Of a stretch of DNA of 7,047 bases, positions 1 through 5,907 are shown piece after piece. A model generated the notes under the pieces. That model made no database searches. It saw nothing but the letters and a program-made list of their open reading frames with translations, and was not told the origin of the DNA. Source of the stretch: Actinomycetes bacterium (GTDB lineage: Bacteria > Actinomycetota > Acidimicrobiia > Acidimicrobiales > RAAP-2); the NCBI GenBank assembly GCA_021826655.1, contig JAKAZC010000142.1, positions 1 to 7,047 of the forward strand, read 5' to 3'. The translations under genes were made by a program, and so were the position numbers. Position 1 is the first letter of the stretch. Each line of letters starts with the position of its first letter.

Positions 1-106
1 CAGTGTTATTATCGCGAGCATCCACTAGTGGGCCCGTCGGTCGCGACCGGGAGTCGCCGCGCCGGCATGCGGAACCCGCGGCCACCACTGCCGGCTGCGG
101 GAGAAG
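1..106. other. Left-edge noncoding stretch, no gene called
   Basis: This piece lies beyond the 3' end of the ipdC operon. The first 20 bases are markedly more AT-rich than the rest of the window. Two perfect palindromes sit close together: CCACTAGTGG at 22-31 and CGGTCGCGACCG at 38-49, with centres 17 bp apart. On the plus strand one frame is open from the edge to a TAG at 26-28, so the last codons of a convergent gene are possible. On the minus strand an ATG at 19-21 opens a frame leaving the window, with a TAATAA-like string downstream. Neither can be supported from so few bases, so no CDS is called. Confidence 0.5.
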
Positions 107-127
107 GGTCCCCCCCCGGGGGGGACC
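107..127 (-). terminator. GC-only hairpin, candidate terminator of the ipd operon
   Basis: An almost perfect inverted repeat: GGTCCCCCC pairs with GGGGGGACC (9 bp, 3-base loop). It starts 18 bases past the ipdC stop in the direction of transcription. There is no U-tract after it on the minus strand, so it would be a tract-less terminator or an RNA-end stabiliser. Being nearly symmetric, it could act on transcripts from either side. Confidence 0.45.
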
Positions 128-128
128 G

Positions 129-145
129 GCCGCGCCGAGCGCGGC
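129..145 (-). terminator. Second hairpin directly abutting the ipdC stop
   Basis: A 7-bp perfect stem, GCCGCGC with GCGCGGC, and a CGA loop. It touches the ipdC stop codon (complement of 146-148), with 1 base separating it from the 107-127 hairpin. The tandem arrangement fits 3'-end formation for the operon. No T-run follows. Confidence 0.4.
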
Positions 146-1222
146 TCAGCCGACGTCGGGTGCCCCGAGCCGGTCGAGCACCTGACCGGCCTCGTCCATG
201 ACCCGGCCGACGAGCTCGGCCACCGTCGGGAGCTCGTCGATCTCGCCGACGACCTGGCCGGTGGGCAGCACGCCGACGTCGGTGCGACCGTCGACGAGCG
301 CGGCCTTGGTCATCATCGGCGCGTTGGCCGCCATGACCACCTGGGGCCACGTCAGCTCGTTGCCCCGCTTGAGCGCCCGCCCCTCCTTGAGGAGGGCGGG
401 GAGCGAGGTCTTGGTCTCCTTGCGGAACGCATGGGCGTTGGCCATCGCCCGCGGCAGTGCACGCAGCCAGCCGGACCGCTCGAGGTGGTCGACCAGGTCG
501 GTCCGGATCACCCGCTGCGGCGCGCCGTCGACCTTGGTGGACACCACCGTCCCGGTCACCGGCGTCCGGAGGTAGAGCTGCTTGACGTCGTCAGGCACCC
601 GGCTCTCCCGGGTAAGCAGGAAGCGGGTCCCCATGGCGATGCCCGACGCGCCGTAGGCGAGTGCCGCAACCAGGCCACGCCCGTCGAAGAAGCCCCCGGC
701 GGCGATCACCGCCACCCGGTCACCCACCGCGTCCACCACCGCTGGGGCCAGCAGTGACGTCGGCACCGATCCGGTATGGCCTCCACCCTCGCCCCCCTGG
801 GCGATCACCGCGTCGACGCCCCACTCCGCCACCTTCTCGGCGTGGCGACGCGCCCCGACGGTCGGCATGACGACCAGCCCGGCCGCCCGGCACCGGTCGA
901 CCAGCGCGGGATTCGGGGCCTGGGCGAAGCTGGCCACCCGCACCCCGTTGTCGATCATCAACGCCACCCGGTCGGCCACGTCGGCGACGTCGGTGCGCAT
1001 GTTGACGCCGAACGGCTCGTCGGTCCGGGCCCGCACGTCGGCGATTGCGGCGACCAGCTCGTCGAACGTCATCGTCGCCGACGCGAGGATGCCCAGTCCG
1101 CCGGCCTCCGCGGTGGCGGCCACCAGACGCGGCCCGGCCACCCAGCCCATGCCGGTCTGTACGATGGGGTAGCGGACGCCGACCAGGTCGCAGAAGGGTG
1201 TGCGCAGGGCCGGATGGGTCAC
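146..1222 (-). CDS. ipdC: IpdC: nitronate-monooxygenase-family flavoprotein of steroid C/D-ring degradation
   Basis: A 358-residue protein of the FMN-dependent nitronate monooxygenase / 2-nitropropane dioxygenase TIM-barrel family. Visible motifs are the N-terminal QTGMGWVAGP (22-31) followed by an AEAGGLG turn, the GGEGGGHTG segment (143-151) carrying the family's conserved active-site histidine (H149), and the FMN-phosphate-binding AAGGFFDGRG with GASGIAMGTRF (174-201). Length is close to mycobacterial IpdC (about 355). The GTG start at 1222-1220 was chosen because it overlaps the ipdB stop (GTGA), has a GAGGT ribosome site 6 bases upstream, and gives the family N-terminus; the frame stays open further upstream only as an ipdB shadow. 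In M. tuberculosis, IpdC is needed to convert 5-OH-HIC-CoA to HIEC-CoA before ring opening. The steroid role here is inferred from the operon, since the family alone would only give 'nitronate monooxygenase'. Confidence 0.88.
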   Translation of the reverse strand: MTHPALRTPFCDLVGVRYPIVQTGMGWVAGPRLVAATAEAGGLGILASATMTFDELVAAIADVRARTDEPFGVNMRTDVADVADRVALMIDNGVRVASFAQAPNPALVDRCRAAGLVVMPTVGARRHAEKVAEWGVDAVIAQGGEGGGHTGSVPTSLLAPAVVDAVGDRVAVIAAGGFFDGRGLVAALAYGASGIAMGTRFLLTRESRVPDDVKQLYLRTPVTGTVVSTKVDGAPQRVIRTDLVDHLERSGWLRALPRAMANAHAFRKETKTSLPALLKEGRALKRGNELTWPQVVMAANAPMMTKAALVDGRTDVGVLPTGQVVGEIDELPTVAELVGRVMDEAGQVLDRLGAPDVG

Positions 1223-1995
1223 GCCCGCACCTCGCGGTCGCGCGAGCCCGACGGGTCGAGCACGGTACGCAGGAGGTCGAGTTCCTCGGGGGTCGGCATG
1301 CGGGTGTCGGGCACCTCGTCGGGGACCACGAGGTCGAATCCGGTGGCCGCTCTGACGTCGTCGACGGTGACGCCGGGATGGACCGACGCCAGTCGCATGA
1401 CGCGGTCGGGGGTGGCGAAGTCGAAGACACCCAGGTTGGAGACGACGAACCGGATCTCGTGGTACCGGGTGGCCGAGGGGCCGGCCGCCGCGGCGCGGGC
1501 GTAGCCCACGCCGGACACCACGTCGACCTGCTCCACGAACGACCGGGGCGAGTGGTTGGGCACCCAGTAGCTCGTGGTGTGGTTGACGGTGTTGCCGGGC
1601 GCGCCACGGACGCCGACCAGCTGTGCCTTCGGCTGCGCCCACGGCCCGATGGCGCTGATGTTCTGGTTGCCGGTCCTGTCGATCTGCGAGGCCATCATGA
1701 TCAGGTTGCGGCGGCCCGACCACACCACGTCGAAGACGCGCCGGTAGGGCATGTGCGACTCGTAGACGAGTGACGACGCCCGGGCGCCGAGTGGGGGAGC
1801 GCCGTCGACGAGGGCGGCGTCACCGTCGGTCAGCACCAGGTCGGGGGCGAACGTGCGGCGGGCCAGCCGGGCCCCGAGCGCGGGTGCGGTGCCGAAGGCG
1901 CTGGCCATCACCTCGCCGTCGCCCCGGAACACCTCGGCGCACGCCACGGCGCAGTATTCGGCCCGGGTCACCCCGGAGTCGGTGGTGTCGGTCAT
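1219..1995 (-). CDS. ipdB: IpdB: beta subunit of COCHEA-CoA hydrolase (class I CoA-transferase fold)
   Basis: A 258-residue protein resembling the beta subunit of class I CoA transferases and specifically IpdB. Typical features are the EYCAVACAEVFRGDGE N-terminal helix, ASAFGTAPALGARLAR (31-46), the HMPYRRVFDVVWSGRRN segment (81-97) and the SNLGVFDF/HPGV C-terminal part (186-209). Where true CoA transferases carry the glutamate that forms the thioester, this protein reads LTDGDAALVDG (55-65), with no Glu. That agrees with the published finding that IpdAB is a hydrolase cutting the last steroid ring of COCHEA-CoA rather than a transferase. The ATG start overlaps the ipdA stop by ATGA and has a strong AGGAGG site 4 bases upstream. 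It presumably forms a heteromer with IpdA in the cytoplasm. Confidence 0.9.
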   Translation of the reverse strand: MTDTTDSGVTRAEYCAVACAEVFRGDGEVMASAFGTAPALGARLARRTFAPDLVLTDGDAALVDGAPPLGARASSLVYESHMPYRRVFDVVWSGRRNLIMMASQIDRTGNQNISAIGPWAQPKAQLVGVRGAPGNTVNHTTSYWVPNHSPRSFVEQVDVVSGVGYARAAAAGPSATRYHEIRFVVSNLGVFDFATPDRVMRLASVHPGVTVDDVRAATGFDLVVPDEVPDTRMPTPEELDLLRTVLDPSGSRDREVRA

Positions 1996-2891
1996 GCGCC
2001 CTCCTGTCGGGCCTCGGCGGCCTTGGCCGCGGCGCGCTCGTCGGCGGCCTCACGGGTGGCGGCCTGGTAGCCGGCCTCGTCGACGGCGAGGAACCGGCGG
2101 TGGAAGGCGGCCCAGGCGTCGGGGTCGCCGGCGGCGGCCACGTACTCCCGCTGGAACCCCTCGTCGCGCCCGTAGTCGGGCACGCACGCGGTGAAGTGGG
2201 CACCTCCCGGGGTCTCGACGACACGGTCGGTCAGGAGCCGGCTGATGCACAGGGTCTGGATCGGGCCCTCCTCGGCCAGCTGCTCCGTCGTCACCACCCG
2301 CTCGGTGGTGACGAAGCGACGGTCGGCGGCACCCAGGAACAGCTCGTCGAAGAAGGGGTCGGGGCCGAGGATCTGTGCCGACCCGGCGGCGTCGGCGCGG
2401 TTCACGTGCACGAGGGCCGCGTCCAGCCGAAGAGCCGGCATGGCCACGAGCTCCTCCCCGTCGTCGTAGGGGGAGCGCACCGTGCGCAGCGTCGGGTTGA
2501 CCGCGAGCACGTCCGACCCGAGGCCCGACCGAGTGGGGAGGAAGGGGATCCGCTGCGAGGCGGCCAGGAGCCCGAGGTAGAACATCCCCTCGTCCACCTC
2601 CATGGCCTCGACGGCCCCGGCCTGGCGGGCCGCCCTGAAGTGGGGATCGGTCGGGATGGAGTCGAGGGTCACGAACCCGAAGACCACCTTGGCCACCTTG
2701 CCCGCCGCGCACAGGAGGCCGACGTCGGGGCCCCCGTAGGACACGATGGTGAGGTCGGTGAGGTCCGAGCGCAGGATGGCGCGCACCGCGGCCATCGGCT
2801 TGCGTCGCGAGCCCCACCCACCGATGCCGATGGTCATGCCGGAGGCGAGCTCGCCCACGAGCCCGTCGAGGTCCGTCCGCTTGTCAGCCAC
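1992..2891 (-). CDS. ipdA: IpdA: alpha subunit of COCHEA-CoA hydrolase
   Basis: A 299-residue partner of IpdB (M. tuberculosis IpdA is about 292). It has the class I CoA-transferase alpha-subunit glycine motif in the IpdA-type form GIGGWGSRRKP (22-32). There follow SYGGPDVGLL (51-60), FGFVTLDSIP (71-80), MEVDEGMFYLGL (97-108), LPTRSGLGSDV (118-128) and VHVNRAD (161-167). The published IpdAB structure assigns catalysis to a conserved Glu and Arg of this subunit. E98 or E101 and R121 are the likely equivalents by position, but I could not align them formally. The C-terminus (about 280-299) is an Ala/Glu-rich helix. The start is a GTG; a GGGGGG tract 9-14 bases upstream is a weak ribosome site. 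It lies 54 bp after echA20 and overlaps ipdB by 4 bases, so it belongs to one operon. Confidence 0.9.
   Translation of the reverse strand: MADKRTDLDGLVGELASGMTIGIGGWGSRRKPMAAVRAILRSDLTDLTIVSYGGPDVGLLCAAGKVAKVVFGFVTLDSIPTDPHFRAARQAGAVEAMEVDEGMFYLGLLAASQRIPFLPTRSGLGSDVLAVNPTLRTVRSPYDDGEELVAMPALRLDAALVHVNRADAAGSAQILGPDPFFDELFLGAADRRFVTTERVVTTEQLAEEGPIQTLCISRLLTDRVVETPGGAHFTACVPDYGRDEGFQREYVAAAGDPDAWAAFHRRFLAVDEAGYQAATREAADERAAAKAAEARQEGA
2000..2005 (-). promoter_or_regulatory. Ribosome binding site for ipdB inside the ipdA 3' end
   Basis: AGGAGG on the minus strand, 4 bases before the ipdB ATG. It is inside the last codons of ipdA, so IpdB synthesis is likely coupled to IpdA translation, matching a heteromeric complex needed in equal amounts. 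Confidence 0.75.
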
Positions 2892-2945
2892 GGCGGCGGG
2901 CCCCCCGTCGGTCGGTGGCCGTGGGTCGTCGGGTGCCGGGTCCGG

Positions 2946-3704
2946 TCATCGGGACGTGTCCGCGTCGCGCTTCTCGACGAAGGCGGCCCGTTGCTCGTCG
3001 GCCACTCCGGCCACGTGGAGCTCGTAGGTGAACCCCTGCTCGAGCCGGTAGCTCGTCCGCACGTCGACGGGGTCGATCCCGTTGAGGGACTCCTTGGCCC
3101 GGCGCAGGATGGTCGGGCTCTTGGCCGCGATGACCTCGGCCACCGCATAGGCGGCGTCCACCAGCTCGTCGCCCGGGACCACCCGGAGCACCGATCCGTA
3201 GTGGTGGAGTTCGGCGGCCGTCGCCGGTTCGGCCGTGTAGACCATCGACCGCATCCGGTGCTGGGGCACCAGGCGCGACAGATGGGTGGCCGCGCCGAGC
3301 GCCCCCCGATCGACCTCGGGCAGCCCGAAGGTGGCGTCCTCGGAGGCGACCACGATGTCCGCGTTGCCGGCCAGTCCGACCCCACCTCCGAGGCAGAATC
3401 CCTGGACCGCGGCGATGACCGGGACCTCGCACTCGTAGACGGCGGCGAACGCGGCGAAGCAGCCCCGGTTGGCGCCGATGAGCGCCTCGTCGCCACGGGC
3501 CTGGATCTCCTTGATGTCGACGCCGGCGCAGAACCCGCGCCCTTCGGCCCGCAGGATCACCACGCGGTTGTCGGGGACCCGACCGGCGGCGAGCACGGCG
3601 TCGGCGAGCCCGAACCAACCGGCCACGTCGAGGGCGTTGACCGGGGGGTGGTCGATGACCACCTCGGCGATGCCGGGTCGGTGCTGATGGGTGACGATGG
3701 GCAT
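2946..3704 (-). CDS. echA20: EchA20: crotonase-fold ring-D hydrolase of HIEC-CoA
   Basis: A 252-residue enoyl-CoA hydratase/isomerase (crotonase) superfamily protein; M. tuberculosis EchA20 is about 247. Oxyanion-hole segments are GFCAGVDIKE (57-66) and GFCLGGGVGLA (102-112), followed by FGLPEVDRGALGA (126-138). E130 sits at the position of the first hydratase glutamate (Glu144 in rat mitochondrial hydratase). The second (Glu164) falls on S153 in MRSMVYT, so the protein is unlikely to be an ordinary hydratase. The C-terminal RLEQGFTYEL helix is typical of the superfamily. The ATG start has GGAG 6 bases upstream. It is the first gene of the minus-strand operon, divergent from the SDR. The EchA20 assignment rests on fold, active-site deviation and exact synteny; ring-D hydrolysis of HIEC-CoA to COCHEA-CoA is known for the M. 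tuberculosis protein. Confidence 0.85.
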   Translation of the reverse strand: MPIVTHQHRPGIAEVVIDHPPVNALDVAGWFGLADAVLAAGRVPDNRVVILRAEGRGFCAGVDIKEIQARGDEALIGANRGCFAAFAAVYECEVPVIAAVQGFCLGGGVGLAGNADIVVASEDATFGLPEVDRGALGAATHLSRLVPQHRMRSMVYTAEPATAAELHHYGSVLRVVPGDELVDAAYAVAEVIAAKSPTILRRAKESLNGIDPVDVRTSYRLEQGFTYELHVAGVADEQRAAFVEKRDADTSR

Positions 3705-3939
3705 GTGGTGCTCCGGGGTGTGCGGCGGGACCGGCCGCCCTGGCCCCGGGCCCCGGGGACGGGAGGTGTACGGCCCCGCACTCGGCGTGCGGTTGACTGG
3801 CTGGTGTGTCGGCCACGGCGCTGCTGCTCCCGATGCCGGGCGCGTGCCGGCGGTGGGCCGGGACCCGCCCGTTTCGGATCTGATGCCGTGTCAGGTAATA
3901 GTGGTCTGGACAGTACCAGTCGGAGCCGGGGAGGCAGCA
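3705..3939. promoter_or_regulatory. Divergent intergenic region between echA20 and the SDR gene
   Basis: 235 bp that must hold the promoters of both transcription units. Most of it is extremely GC-rich, including CCCCGGGG blocks at 3742-3758. The only AT-richer island is about 3871-3920 (TTTCGG, then CAGGTAATAGTGG). There TAATAG (3896-3901) could serve as a plus-strand -10 and its complement TATTAC as a minus-strand -10, but no good -35 is present for either. GGTA (3894-3897) and TACC (3914-3917) form weak inverted arms. I do not see the mycobacterial KstR2 operator pattern (CAAG, two bases, CTTG) anywhere in the region. Confidence 0.4.
3928..3934 (+). promoter_or_regulatory. Ribosome binding site deciding the SDR start
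   Basis: GGGGAGG lies 5 bases before the GTG at 3940. The reading frame is open much further upstream, so this site is what fixes the start. An in-frame ATG at 3883 lacks a comparable site. Confidence 0.7.
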
Positions 3940-4773
3940 GTGGCAACACGTGGGAGTACCGACCGACCCGACCCGCTCGACTTCACCGGCCGGACCGTCC
4001 TGGTGACGGGCGGCGCCAAGGGGATCGGACGGGGGATCGCCGAGGGGTTCCTGGCCGCCGGAGCCGACGTGGTCGTCTGCGGGCGCACCGCGGTCGACGA
4101 CGACGCGCTGCCGTCCGGGGTCGACGCCGCCGGTGGCCGGCGACGGGCCGTCTTCGTGACGGCCGACCTGCGCGACGCCGACCAGTCCGCGGCGGCGGTG
4201 GCAGCGGCGGTCGACCGGTTCGGGGGCCTCGACGTCCTCGTCAACAACGCCGGCGGCTCCCCGGCGGCCGATGCCGCCACCGCGTCGCCCCGGTTCGCGG
4301 CGTCGATCGTCCAGCTGAACCTGCTCGCCCCGCTCTACTGCTCCCAGGCCGCCAATGCGGTGATGCAGGGCCAGGACGACGGCGGTTCGATCATCAACAT
4401 CGCCTCGGTCAGCGGACTGCGGCCGTCGCCCGGCACGGCCGCCTACGGCGCGGCCAAGGCCGGGCTGATCAACCTCACCGCCTCGCTGGCCATCGAGTGG
4501 GCACCCAAGGTGCGGGTCAACGCGCTGAGCGCGGGGCTGGTGGCCACCGGGTCGGCCGACGCCCACTACGGCGGAGACGAGGGGATGGCGGAGGTGGCGG
4601 CCACCGTGCCACTGGGACGCTTCGGCACCCCGGCCGACATGGCCGGGATCTGCCGCTTCCTGGCGTCGCCCCTCGCCGCCTACGTGAGCGGAGCGAACCT
4701 GGTGGCCCACGGTGGCGGCGAGCGCCCGGCGTTCCTCGCCGCGGCGGCCCGTGCCGCACCTCCCGACGCCTGA
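3940..4773 (+). CDS. Short-chain dehydrogenase/reductase, probable steroid C/D-ring enzyme (Rv3549c-like position)
   Basis: A 277-residue classical SDR. The cofactor motif TGGAKGIG (23-30), NNAG (102-105), the structural Asn N127, catalytic S156 (NIASVSG), and Y169 and K173 (YGAAK) are all present, with the correct Ser-Tyr spacing. An arginine in GRT (48-50) after beta-strand 2 hints at NADP(H), though this is weak evidence. The C-terminus ends in the usual VSGANLVAHGGG pattern plus an Ala-rich tail. The GTG start is set by GGGGAGG; an ATG at 3883 would add 19 residues. It would oxidise or reduce a hydroxyl/keto group. In M. tuberculosis, SDR genes Rv3549c and Rv3548c lie divergent from echA20 in the same place, so a role on HIP-derived CoA esters is likely. 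The exact substrate cannot be read from the sequence, and other SDR subfamilies remain possible. Confidence 0.88.
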   Translation: MATRGSTDRPDPLDFTGRTVLVTGGAKGIGRGIAEGFLAAGADVVVCGRTAVDDDALPSGVDAAGGRRRAVFVTADLRDADQSAAAVAAAVDRFGGLDVLVNNAGGSPAADAATASPRFAASIVQLNLLAPLYCSQAANAVMQGQDDGGSIINIASVSGLRPSPGTAAYGAAKAGLINLTASLAIEWAPKVRVNALSAGLVATGSADAHYGGDEGMAEVAATVPLGRFGTPADMAGICRFLASPLAAYVSGANLVAHGGGERPAFLAAAARAAPPDA

Positions 4774-4901
4774 GCGGAACCGCCGCCCGGGTGACCCGGA
4801 GATGACCCGGTGACCGGTGGCGGGACCCGGTCAGGCACGGGAACCACTCAAGTCCGGGCCCGGTCCGGTCGATGGACATGCACAGGGCCGTCAGGTGAGG
4901 A

Positions 4902-4920
4902 CCGTCCCCGCGGGGGACGG
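4902..4920 (+). terminator. Perfect 8-bp hairpin before the EAL gene: terminator or leader structure
   Basis: CCGTCCCC pairs with GGGGACGG around a GCG loop. It is 128 bases past the SDR stop and 27 bases before the EAL ATG, with no T-run after it. It could end the SDR transcript without a U-tract or shape the EAL leader; the sequence alone does not decide. Confidence 0.4.
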
Positions 4921-4933
4921 CACCGGATCGCCC

Positions 4934-4938
4934 AGGAG
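4934..4938 (+). promoter_or_regulatory. Ribosome binding site for the EAL gene
   Basis: AGGAG, 9 bases before the ATG at 4948. It supports this start over upstream in-frame codons, which would translate the low-complexity leader, and over the GTG at 4938, which is in another frame. Confidence 0.7.
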
Positions 4939-4947
4939 TGTCCGACA

Positions 4948-5844
4948 ATGCTGACCCATCCGGAGCCGACGTTCACACTGCAGGGGACTCCCTATCTGGA
5001 GTACCTCCCGGTCATCGACGTCTCGACGGGCCGGCTGCTCGGCATGGAGGCGCTCGTCCGCTGGCGGCACCCCACCCGCGGGCGGATCCCGCCGGACCTC
5101 CTGATTCCGGCGGCCGAGGCGAGCGGGGACATCGGCCCGCTGACCCGCTGGATCGTGGCCGCGGCGTGCGAGGAGGCCGGTCACTGGTCGCGCAGCATCC
5201 AACTCGGTGTGAACTGCACCGTCGAACAGCTCCAGCGCGGCGAGGTGTCGGTCGCGGTCGCCGAGGCCCTCGAGCAGTCGGGGTTCCCGAGTGACCAGCT
5301 CAACATCGAGGTGACCGAGGACGCCGTGGTCGATCCCACCGCGTCGGCCGACCTGCTGGCGCTGTCCGACATGGGCGTGCAGCTGTCCGTCGACGACGTA
5401 GGCACCAACTGGTCGTCCTTCGAGCCGTTCAAGCGGCATGCCATCAGCACCGTGAAGATCGACGGCTCGTTCGTCGCCGGGCTCGAGTCCAACCAGGGGA
5501 TCAACCGACTGGTGGTGGAGACGGTCATCCACATGGCACACAGTCTCGGAATGTCCGCCATCGTCGAACAGGTGGAGAACGTCAACCAGTTGCGCATCGC
5601 CGGATCGTTCGGTGCCGATGCGGCCCAGGGCTTCTTCTTCGCCCGGCCGATCGCCCGGGCCGACGCCCGGAAGTTTGCCGAGGGACCGGAGATCCCCGTC
5701 TTCTCCCGCACCGAGTCCCAGACCATGCTGTTGACCGACGGCGGGTCGGCCCCGCTCGCCTCGTTCCTGACCGAGCACGAGCCGGAGTCCGACGCGCGCC
5801 ACGCCGACGCCCCGCCCCCGCGCTCGGTACCCGGCTCCGACTGA
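4948..5844 (+). CDS. Stand-alone EAL-domain protein, probable cyclic-di-GMP phosphodiesterase
   Basis: A 298-residue protein consisting of one EAL domain (about 15-245) and a 50-residue Pro/Ala/acidic tail. There is no GGDEF, PAS, receiver, signal peptide or membrane segment, so it is cytosolic. Signature residues are present: MEALVRW with E34-A35-L36, N89 in VNCTVEQL, E121 and E124 in IEVTED, D149-D150, K170 and D172 in KIDGSFV, E207 in VEQVE, and Q227 in AAQGFFFARP. These are the metal ligands and the base/lysine needed to open c-di-GMP to pGpG, so activity is expected. Loop 6 is unusual: DDVGTNWSS (149-157) instead of the standard DDFGTGYSS. That loop supports dimerisation and metal coordination, so a reduced-activity or receptor role is possible. 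The domain lacks its own sensor; input may come through the leader, a partner or the tail. Its neighbours do not reveal the target process. Confidence 0.88.
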   Translation: MLTHPEPTFTLQGTPYLEYLPVIDVSTGRLLGMEALVRWRHPTRGRIPPDLLIPAAEASGDIGPLTRWIVAAACEEAGHWSRSIQLGVNCTVEQLQRGEVSVAVAEALEQSGFPSDQLNIEVTEDAVVDPTASADLLALSDMGVQLSVDDVGTNWSSFEPFKRHAISTVKIDGSFVAGLESNQGINRLVVETVIHMAHSLGMSAIVEQVENVNQLRIAGSFGADAAQGFFFARPIARADARKFAEGPEIPVFSRTESQTMLLTDGGSAPLASFLTEHEPESDARHADAPPPRSVPGSD

Positions 5845-5871
5845 CCGACCGCCGCCGGCCGGGGTACCCTC

Positions 5872-5901
5872 GGGCACCGGCGTCGACCCGATCGGGTGCC
5901 C
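5872..5901 (+). terminator. Inverted repeat after the EAL gene, candidate terminator or operator
   Basis: GGGCACC (5872-5878) pairs with GGTGCCC (5895-5901). Overlapping the right arm is a perfect 12-bp palindrome, ACCCGATCGGGT (5886-5897). The first reads as an RNA hairpin 27 bases past the EAL stop; the second looks more like a DNA-binding-protein site. No T-run follows. Confidence 0.35.
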
Positions 5902-5907
5902 CTGTCA

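Larger units (their letters stand above)
4774..4947 (+). promoter_or_regulatory. Leader between the SDR and EAL genes, with direct repeats and a hairpin
   Basis: 174 bp. TGACCCGG occurs at 4792-4799 and 4803-4810, followed at once by TGACCGG (4811-4817), a short array with an 11-bp period. No convincing -10/-35 pair is visible. GGACAT (4874-4879) can pair with GTGTCC (4938-4943), a 6-bp stem with one G-U that would enclose the 4902-4920 hairpin and take in the last base of the ribosome site. It may hold both the end of the SDR transcript and a structured 5' leader for the EAL gene. Confidence 0.4.

Noticed and set aside
3..185. Small plus-strand frame at the left edge
   Set aside because: Its product is low-complexity, it runs through both hairpins into the ipdC 3' end, and it has no ribosome site.
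146..1222. Plain nitronate monooxygenase acting on nitroalkanes
   Set aside because: The family match is real, but the 4-bp overlap with ipdB and the operon content make IpdC the better reading.
3691..3939. N-terminal extension of the SDR back to the ATG at 3691
   Set aside because: It would overlap the echA20 start and the divergent promoter region, has no ribosome site, and the added residues do not resemble an SDR N-terminus.
2884..4710. A 608-codon minus-strand open frame across echA20 and the SDR
   Set aside because: It covers echA20 in another frame and lies antisense to the SDR, with compositionally biased residues and no motif.
1770..4805. A 1011-codon plus-strand open frame antisense to ipdB, ipdA and echA20 and running into the SDR
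   Set aside because: Its translation is low-complexity (Arg/Gly/Pro-rich) with no domain, and it overlaps four well-supported genes. It is a GC-driven open frame.
4874..4920. A bona fide GEMM-I c-di-GMP riboswitch
   Set aside because: Only the GCACAGGGC part matches well. The conserved AAACC and GCAAAGCC elements and a clear second helix are absent, so it is kept only as a weak lead, not called as a feature.
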